DNA of 64,000 bases from Cyrtodaria siliqua (lineage: Eukaryota; Mollusca; Bivalvia; Adapedonta; Hiatellidae), in NCBI GenBank assembly GCA_037043455.1, contig JAWPHD010005075.1, positions 62,001-126,000 on the forward strand. Direction: 5' to 3'. Below the pieces are notes generated by a model. It was not told the DNA's origin. It ran no database searches and was given only the letters and a program-made list of their open reading frames with translations. This document shows positions 57,000-64,000 of the stretch, piece by piece (the stretch's first letter is position 1; each line of letters opens with the position of its first letter). The position numbers and the translations under genes are program-made.

Positions 57000-58080
57000 T
57001 TTCCATGTAGCTTTGCCTCTCTTTTCCCATGTAATCCGTGTTTGTTTTGTACACGTGTTTTAGTTGACTGCGTGTTCTGTGAATGCTACATTTCCTTGTA
57101 TACCTACTTGTATAATCGTCAATCGTGACTCTGTATAATTAACGTATAAGTTTCTTGTATAATCGTCAATCGTGACTCTGTATGATTAACGTGTAAGTTT
57201 CTTCAGAAACTTGTAAAACAAGTTATACCAAAAGATTCGAAATTAATGGGATTTAAATCAGTTTCCTCGGTATAATTTTGGAAATGTACTAAACATTTAA
57301 GTATGCATTTTAATGGAATATCAAATAAACTCAATCAAATAATCTTAAATATAATCGTCAAACTTAAGACTGAAAAGTCTGGACCGGAATGCACTCAGAC
57401 GCAGGAAATCGCATGTTGAAATCAATATTTATTTTACGGATGCTGAGGGGGCATGTCCCCTAAGCCCAATAGGAAGGGATTTGCCTCGGTTAAATTTCAG
57501 GCCTGGCTACGGGCCTCTAATACGTCGTAATTTAATGCAATTGGTTAGATATTTTGAGGTTATGATCAGTAAAATGTTGGAATTGTTCCCAGTTGAGATA
57601 TTGATGCCATGGTGCACACAATTAAAATTCTATTATGAATATGTTTTCTTTTCTTCTGGAGAGGAGACATCTCAGACATTTTAAACCTTTATTGTTTTCT
57701 CACTTCTTAATAAAATGAATATGTTATGCACTTTAAAACCACATATTGGATCATCATGCACTGACCACAGATTACAGTTTTAGTGAGAAAAATTACAGGA
57801 CGAAAATGTCATGATTGAACTTCTTAGGAGTATTCCTAATGTATTGTATCTATAAATTTAACCCATCGTGTATCAAATATGACCGTTAACGCTAAAACAG
57901 ACTTTAAATAGGACAGTTTGAAAATCGGCAAACATGCTCATTGCTTTGACACTCAGTTAAATGAGGATGCGAACAGCTGAACAGCATGTGTAGCATTCAG
58001 GGAATGCAGTTTCTAAAAACACGCATTTTTTTAACAATACAAAGCATAACATACATCTGAAAGTAAAAACGGAGACACCG
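57000..58080. other. Stretch with no supportable gene
   Basis: AT-rich. TTTCTTGTATAATCGTCAATCGTGACTC occurs as a short tandem duplication near 57110-57190. No coding or RNA feature recognised. Confidence 0.6.
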
Positions 58081-58089
58081 CAAAACTAC

Positions 58090-58550
58090 AAGGGTTTACA
58101 ATAGTACGGCTTAATAGCACGTTTTACAGCTTTACAATGGTTTACAATAGCATGGTTTATCGCATTACAAGGGTTTACAATATTACGGTTTACTGCCTTA
58201 CAAGGGTGTACAATAGCACGGTTTACCGCCTTACAGTGGTGTACAATAGCGCGGTTTACCGCATTACAAGGGTGTACACTAGCATGGTTTACCGCCTTAC
58301 AAATATTTATTTAACAGCACGGTTTACCGCCTTATGAGAGTTTACAATAGCACGGTTTACCGCCTTACAAGTGTTTACAATAGCACGGTTTACCACCTTA
58401 CAAGAGTTTATAAAGCACGGGTTACTGCCTTACAGGGTTTACACGGTTTACTGCCTTACAAGTGTTTACAATAGCACGTTTACCGCCTTACAATACAATC
58501 GCACGATTTAGTTCCTTATAAGGGTTTACAATAGGACAATTTACCGCCTT
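58090..58550. repeat. 33-bp minisatellite
   Basis: About fourteen degenerate units containing GCACGGTTTACCGCCTTACA and GGGTTTACAATA. Because 33 is a multiple of 3 one frame stays open for 66 codons (58137-58337); not a gene. Confidence 0.9.
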
Positions 58551-58579
58551 AGAATATTAAGTGACAAAAAGGAAAAAGG

Positions 58580-60215
58580 AAACAAGAGGTCAATGACCTT
58601 GAAGCTCTACTGATTGATTTTGATTTCAGGAAGTAGTCGCTACAGACTTGTTTTTTGAAAAATCTATTTTTAGCCGTGGCGGCCATCTTGAATTTCCGGC
58701 CAACCTGAAATTTTGCTAGGATCAATTAGACATCAAGGGCAACATTCCTGTGAAGTTTCATGAAAATCCGTCAAGTAGTTTCACAGGAATAGTCGCTACA
58801 AGTTTTCATTATATAACTCTATGTAAACAAAGATGGCCGCTGACAGCCATGTTTAACGTCGAATCAAAATAATGTTTGACTCTGATAACCATCATGTCAT
58901 GCTGATCATTTTACAAAAAGTCCCATATCAATATCACTTATAGTTTTCAAGACGTAGTAGCTACAAACTTCTTTTTTTAAAAATCTAATTTTAGCTATGG
59001 CGGCCATCTTGAATTTCTGGCCGATCTGAAATTTTGCTAGGATCAATTAAACATTAAGAGCAACATTCCTGTAAAGTTTCATGAAAATCTGCCAAGTAGT
59101 TTCAAAGGATTAGTCGCTACAAGTTTTTACTATATAACTCTAAGTAAACAAAGATGGCCGCTGGCAGCCATGTTTAACGTTGAATCAAAACAATTTTTGA
59201 CAAGGACCAACATCATGTCATGCTGATCATTTTACAAAAAGTCCAATATCAATATCACTTATAGTCTTCAAGTAGTAGTCGATACAAACTTGTATTTTGA
59301 AAATCTATTTTTAGCCATGGCAGCCATCTTGAATTTTCGAGCAACCTGAAATTTTGCTAGGATCAATGAGACATCAAGAGCAACATTCCTGTGAAGTTTC
59401 ATGAAAATCTGTCAAGTAGTTTCAGAGGAGTAGTCGCTACAAGTTTTCATCATAAAACTCTATGTAAACAAAGATGGCCACTGGCAGCCATGTTTAACGT
59501 CGAATCAAAATAATGTTTGACTCTGATAACCATCATGTCATGCTGATCATTTTACAAAAAGTCCCATAGCAATATCACTTATAGTTTTCAAGACGTAGTC
59601 GCTACAAACTTCTTTTTTAAAAATCTATTTTTAGCTGTGGCGGCCATCTTGAATTTCCGGCCGACCTGAAATTTTGCTAGGATCAATTAGACATCAAGAG
59701 GAACATTCTTGTGAAGTTTCATGAAAATCCGTCAGGTAGTTTCAGAGGAGTAGTCGCTACAAGTTTTCATTATATAACTCTATGTAAACAAAGATGGCCG
59801 CTGGCAGCCATGTTTAACGTCGAATCAAAAGGATTTTCGACAAGGACCAACATCATGTCATGCTGATCATTTTAGAAAAAGTCCCATATCAATATCACTT
59901 ATAGTTTTCATGAAGAAGTCGCTACAAACTTGTTTTTTAAAAACCTATTTTTAGATCTGGCGGCCATCTTGGATTTCACATCAACATGAATTTTTTGCTA
60001 GGATCAACTAGACTTCATGGGCAACATTTCTGTGAAGTTTCATGAAAATCCATTCAGTAGTTTCAGAGGAGAAGTCGCTACAAAAAAAAGTTTACAGACA
60101 GACGGACAGACGGACAGACAGACGGTCGGACGGACGGACAGACGGACAGACGGACGACGGACGCCGCACCACGGCATAAGCTCTGCTGATCTCTGATCAG
60201 TAGAGCTAAAAAGGA
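58580..60215. repeat. 321-bp tandem-repeat element (5 units)
   Basis: Bounded by AGAGGTCAATGACCTTGAAG and CTGATCAGTAGAGCT. Five units with GGCGGCCATCTTGAATTTCC, ATTTTGCTAGGATCAATTAG and GCAGCCATGTTTAACGTCG, then (GACAGACG)n. Lies downstream of gene D. Confidence 0.9.
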
Positions 60216-60283
60216 CGTTTGACTTGTTTGTATTCTAAGTGGCACTCCAAAACACAAGCAAGCTTCGGGACACAGTTTCATTC

Positions 60284-60289
60284 TTTATT
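60284..60289 (-). terminator. Poly(A) signal AATAAA of gene D
   Basis: Canonical AATAAA on the minus strand, 1.4 kb after the gene D stop codon with no nearer canonical signal noticed in a matching context. Cleavage would fall near 60265. Confidence 0.5.
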
Positions 60290-61706
60290 TCATAGCAAAA
60301 GTAAACACATAATAAACATAATGAATTAAAATAATACACCTTAATATATCATATATTAAATAGCACTTTTGAAAATCTTACACATCGTGCATGATTGTTA
60401 GTATATCAACTTTAATACATCAATAAAGTACATATACATGTAGAGGAAATGAATGCCAAACAAATTGCATTGTATTTTTTTTTAACATACATATAATACT
60501 GGCGCACACATTCCATGGAGGAAAATCACATCTATCTAACAAGATTGCACGCAAATTACACTACAAGAGCATGAGCTAAACGGAGGAATTCATATATACA
60601 TATACCCTTTATATTACAATAATGTATTCTATAAATACTCATTAAGTGAAAACACAGCCTGGATTTCTCATTTTTTTCATTTCGCACAATTCAAAGACGA
60701 CAAAGCTAAAATGCATTTGATCTCAGCTACTCGTTGATAAGTACCACAGTACCTAATTAGTTAAAACGACATATCACAACACTGAAACACATAAATATAA
60801 AAGAAATAAACATCCATTTGTTCCACAAGAATTGAGTTGCACACCACTTTCGTGTAAATGAAAACAACAACAAAAAAAAGGGCACCACATGAACAAAACG
60901 GCACCATTTTCCTGTAAATGAAGTAAAGCATTTTTTTACCACTAGCGTTAATAAAGTAAAGGACACTTTGTGTTATTGCACAATCACATATTATTATTCA
61001 AAATATACCGTTATGGAACAAGTTTGGAATGCCTTTGCTCTCACTGTATCACACTGTTTGATACTTTGCTACTTAGAGCAGAGTATGCCTTTACTCTCGC
61101 TGTTATAAATTACTTGGTACATAAAACCAGTTTAGTAAGCCTTTACTCTCTATGGCATGCATTTGTTTCACACCGTTTGATACTTCGTTACACGAAACAG
61201 CGTATGCATGTCTTTGCTCCCGCTGTAATACATTGGTTGATACCATACTACATGAACACCGTTGACATGCCGTTACTTTCACTGTTATTCAATAATTTAC
61301 TGAATTAATAACTCGCTTCATGAAACTTTTGCTCCTTTCAGCATGCCTTTGCTTTCAATGCTACCCACTGTTTTATACTTCGCTGCACGAAACAGGTTCA
61401 GCATTCCTTTCCTCTCGCTGTTATAATTGTTCAGCAATTCACGAATCTAATTTTATGATTTCTTATATATTACTTGTCCTCTACATGAAACAAGTTCAGC
61501 ATGTCTTTGCTTTTACCGTTACACATTGTTTTGTACTTCGCTACATGAAACAAGTACGGTATGCCTTTGCTGTCACTGTTATACCATGTTTGGTACACTT
61601 TAGGAGATCTCCGAATGTGTCCCCCTAGCTTCTCTAGAGAAGTAATGCATTTGACATGTCCCACAAAGCCTTAATCAATGTCCATAATCAAGACACGTGT
61701 TTGACA
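60290..61706 (-). other. Gene D 3' untranslated region
   Basis: Follows the gene D stop. Includes irregular repeats at 60990-61620 built on GCCTTTGCTCTCACTG-like and TTCGCTACATGAAACA-like blocks spaced about 55-80 bases. No open frame with motifs. Extent inferred from the poly(A) signal. Confidence 0.45.
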
Positions 61707-61811
61707 CTAAAAAAAGTCTGGATGCGGGTGAAGCTTGGTTTTAGATGGCAGTGATGGGGCAGAATCGTGTTTGTCTTCTATGGCATGTTTCACACGCACG
61801 GACTGTCGATT
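61707..61811 (-). CDS. Gene D terminal exon
   Basis: 105 bases from acceptor TACTTTTAG to TAG at 61707-61709, phase 0 in. Reads NRQSVRVKHAIEDKHDSAPS LPSKTKLHPHPDFF. Charged and proline/serine-containing, no membrane span. In phase with the exon before it. Confidence 0.66.
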   Translation of the reverse strand, partial: NRQSVRVKHAIEDKHDSAPSLPSKTKLHPHPDFF

Positions 61812-61899
61812 CTAAAAGTAGAAATAAACATAACATGACAATGATTATGTATATTAATTTCAATTTTATTTAGATATAATGTCAATAAAAACTGAAAAG

Positions 61900-62215
61900 G
61901 GGATCCCTTGGAAGCAACAAACATAAGCAATAGAGAAAAGTAGCGGACTCGGTTTTATTGGGTCCGTACATTAGAGGAGATATAAGGTGCAACAACTCTC
62001 ACGCCCCTTAGCACGGCTTAAGCGGTATTCTACTTTAAAGCCACGCATATCTGGCTTGATGATCCCAAAGAACCAGTAAGTAATAACACTTCTGATTTGT
62101 AGTCGGGGCGACTTATTACAGCCGCCACACAGAACTAAGCAAACGCTACTGTGAATGTCATTAAATACGGAAGCGGGGATGACCTGGAAGCAACAGACAC
62201 AAACAATAACGTAAA
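61900..62215 (-). repeat. Dispersed ~275-bp repeat, inverted copy
   Basis: Minus-strand relative of 361-685, again with duplicated ends (GGAAGCAACA...AAAGTAGC) and GACTCGGTTTTATTGGG (AATAAA complement). Lies in the last intron of gene D. Confidence 0.7.
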
Positions 62216-62282
62216 GTAGCAGACGTTTAGTAGTAACATTCCTTCGATGAATCTATAAGGAATACGATGCAAATGATTTGAT

Positions 62283-62480
62283 TGTTTGTATGGTGTTTTA
62301 CGTCATTGTCAACACATGTAAGGGTATATATGACTGTGGATTTTTTTTGTGGTAGAGGCAGACCACACACTTTTCCTGGGTAGAACCAGTACTGTACACT
62401 TCCCGTCATCCTGAGAATCGCCACTTCCTCACTTACCAGTGGAGCTCCCAGTAGATTCGAACTCGCAGCGGTAAATGAAC
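62283..62480 (-). mobile_element. tRNA-derived SINE, partial
   Basis: Body and B-box side of the 55773 family (ATTCGAACTCGCAGCGGT complement) in the gene D last intron. The A-box end is missing. Confidence 0.78.
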
Positions 62481-62621
62481 AGTAATTCCAGAACGTATGC
62501 GTGATAATGGTATACTTAATGCCAAATGTCAGACATTGAACTGGACAATAAAAGCATAGAGACGAAATGCGCTGATTTTGAAAAAGAAAGAAAATCCGTA
62601 TAGCGGAAACAGTGAACTTAC

Positions 62622-62693
62622 CTTTGCCCTTTTAATGAAACCCAACAACTTCTTTTTGCCTTTTTGTTTCGTCTTTGTCCCTCTCAAATTAAC
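62622..62693 (-). CDS. Gene D exon: lysine-rich segment
   Basis: 72 bases, phase 0 in and out, acceptor TTGACTAATAG and donor AAAG/GTAAGT. Reads VNLRGTKTKQKGKKKLLGFI KRAK. A strongly basic stretch that may bind acidic lipid or nucleic acid, or serve as a localisation signal; function unknown. Confidence 0.68.
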
Positions 62694-62899
62694 CTATTAG
62701 TCAAAATAAAACAATTGAAATATATGCATATGCTTTTTCCTTCAAAGCGTTGACATACATCAAAGAAAAGATTTCGTATTATAGTCGAAAGTTGCATGAC
62801 ATTTTCTATACATGTATCAGTTATAACGACTTGCCTACTTAGGCTTAGCTTAGCTTTAGTAATAATATAGAATGCCGGTAAATGTATTAATCTGCATAC

Positions 62900-62973
62900 C
62901 TCATCTCCTTCTTTGTGTTCCGAGACCCGACCAGAGGAGCTAATATCCGAGTACGTGGAACTGTGACCCGAAC
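62900..62973 (-). CDS. Gene D exon: serine-rich segment
   Basis: 74 bases, phase 1 in and 0 out, acceptor TTTACACTGCAG and donor GAG/GTATGC. Reads SSGHSSTYSDISSSGRVSEH KEGDE. Serine/threonine-rich with one YSDI, as in cytoplasmic tails open to phosphorylation. Only this frame is open. Confidence 0.68.
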
Positions 62974-63273
62974 CTGCAGTGTAAATATGGTAAGCAATTG
63001 TGAACGGTTGCTTTTCGTTTTGTTGTTGTTTTAAATGGTGTTTTACGTTATTTTAGCACATATTATTTATAAAAAAAATTGATACTCTATAGTTTCCTAT
63101 ATCTACTTAGTAAATGAATGTAAAATAATGATATAGTTTCCCACATCTACTTAGTTATTGAATGTAAAATAATTATATAGTTTCCCATTTATACTTTTCT
63201 GTTGAGTGTAAATGAATGATATATATTGCCATATCTGCTCAGTTACTGAATGTACATTATGCAGTTTACGTAC

Positions 63274-63340
63274 TCTCTTCACTGGAGCGGTTACCGGAAC
63301 GGATCGGTGAGTCAGATGGCCTTCGGTAAGTTGTTTTATC
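63274..63340 (-). CDS. Gene D exon: tail segment, first exon in window
   Basis: 67 bases, phase 0 in and 1 out, acceptor TTTTACTTCCAG and donor AGAGA/GTACGT. Reads DKTTYRRPSDSPIRSGNRSS EE. Joins the next exon to give EESSGHSS. The shifted donor AC/GTAAAC would put a stop into the next exon, so GTACGT was chosen. Earlier exons lie right of the window. By position and tail character it may be the 3' end of another Ig receptor, which is inference. Confidence 0.62.
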
Positions 63341-64000
63341 CTGGAAGTAAAAACAAAACACGATGTAACATCTCTGACTGCCAAACACTATAGACATTTT
63401 TTTGAATGATCGTATTTGTCATTTATTTTTATCAGTGGCGCATATTGTTAATATATGATGACATAGAGATCACACTACCAACCTCCGACAATTTAAAGAC
63501 AATTAAACTAACTGAAATTTTTGGTAACAGGTTGTTTTTGCAGAAACATAGAGGAGCATCGACAACAACGTAGCGGCCATCTTGGATTATGCAGGAAGTT
63601 TAATTTCATTATATACGTACTAGATGGTGTTTGAATGACCCTGAGCAGTTTCATAAAAGTCCTCCCCGCATTTGTCGACAAGTAGCATTAACAAGTGCTT
63701 TACTAAGAAAACAATTATGGCCGTCACTCTGATAAAAAAAATCAATTTTGCACTAACAATCTCGTATAACTAACTCTGACTGTTAGAGAGCAGTCGCGAT
63801 AACGGATTTCCCCCCATTTAGCCGCGATGATCATCTTGGATGTTGCCGGAAGTTATTTTCATTTATAACTAACTAGACATTTGGGGGAATTTCCCTTTGA
63901 TTGATACATCATTATTTAGAACATGAGAGAAAATCCAAACTATTGAACTTCACATTTTTTGCGGATTTTGCTTAACCACATACATATACCCATACTTCAA
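63341..64000. other. Gene D intron to window edge
   Basis: No exon recognised. GCGGCCATCTTGGATTATGC and a diverged second copy (GATCATCTTGGATGTTGCCG) echo the 321-bp repeat at 58580-60215. Confidence 0.5.

Noticed and set aside
58137..58337. 66-codon ORF rich in VYNSTVYRLT
   Set aside because: Product of a 33-bp minisatellite whose length is a multiple of three.

Overview
The window looks like non-coding-rich genomic DNA of a bivalve mollusc. It is AT-rich, has spliced genes with short exons and long introns, and carries many dispersed repeats of bivalve type: tandem-repeat elements with ACAAGAGGCC-like ends, SINEs, TTAA-flanked MITEs, LINE remnants, a Penelope-like element (PLE) and a DIRS-like element. 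The assignment rests on repeat style and is an inference; I cannot name the species. There are no bacterial-type genes, rRNA, canonical tRNA or CRISPR.

The genes that can be supported form a cluster of immunoglobulin-domain (Ig) genes, all on the minus strand. Gene B is the best preserved. It reads as signal peptide (44338-44404), Ig1 (30146-30457), an Ig2 domain split over two exons (29043-29225 and 26954-27079), a transmembrane exon (20197-20265) and a cytoplasmic exon (19463-19551). Every junction has AG/GT splice sites and compatible phase, so it predicts a single-pass Ig receptor. Gene A (signal 52626-52695, Ig1 50210-50524, half-Ig2 49291-49473) and gene C (broken signal exon 5899-5966, Ig1 3370-3684, half-Ig2 2481-2663) lie in a segmental duplication. 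Both have lost the Ig2 cysteine and tryptophan. At the right edge, gene D contributes four 3' exons of a charged, serine-rich tail, a stop codon and a poly(A) signal. The promoter-like block of the Ig genes recurs at the extreme left edge, so the cluster probably continues there.

Between and inside these genes the DNA is mobile or tandem. 6.7-12 kb holds MITEs, SINEs and 161-bp repeats. 16.5-18.2 kb holds a LINE C-terminus split by a SINE. 20.5-26.7 kb holds a tandem PLE: one unit has reverse transcriptase plus GIY-YIG and is split by a nested repeat element; the other has an OTU-like domain upstream of a deleted RT. 29.2-30.0 kb has ten tandem copies of the splice acceptor and 5' end of an Ig exon. 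30.5-33 kb is a tandem-repeat element. 33.5-39.5 kb has 37-bp arrays interrupted by a 1.13-kb near-perfect palindrome with an 8-bp target duplication. 40.0-43.7 kb is a decayed DIRS-like element. 44.75-47.82 kb is a 3.07-kb terminal-inverted-repeat element carrying 21 copies of a 65-bp satellite, with its empty site preserved in the other duplicate. 53-60 kb holds a mariner-like MITE, a TTAA MITE with empty site, tRNA-derived SINEs, a 33-bp minisatellite and a 321-bp tandem array.

The most notable items are the intact receptor-like gene B in a tandem cluster, the OTU-bearing PLE, the satellite-carrying TIR element, the palindrome inside the 37-bp array, and exon-edge duplications that create extra splice sites in gene B. 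All exon calls were made by eye from splice signals, phase and protein motifs, without transcripts.
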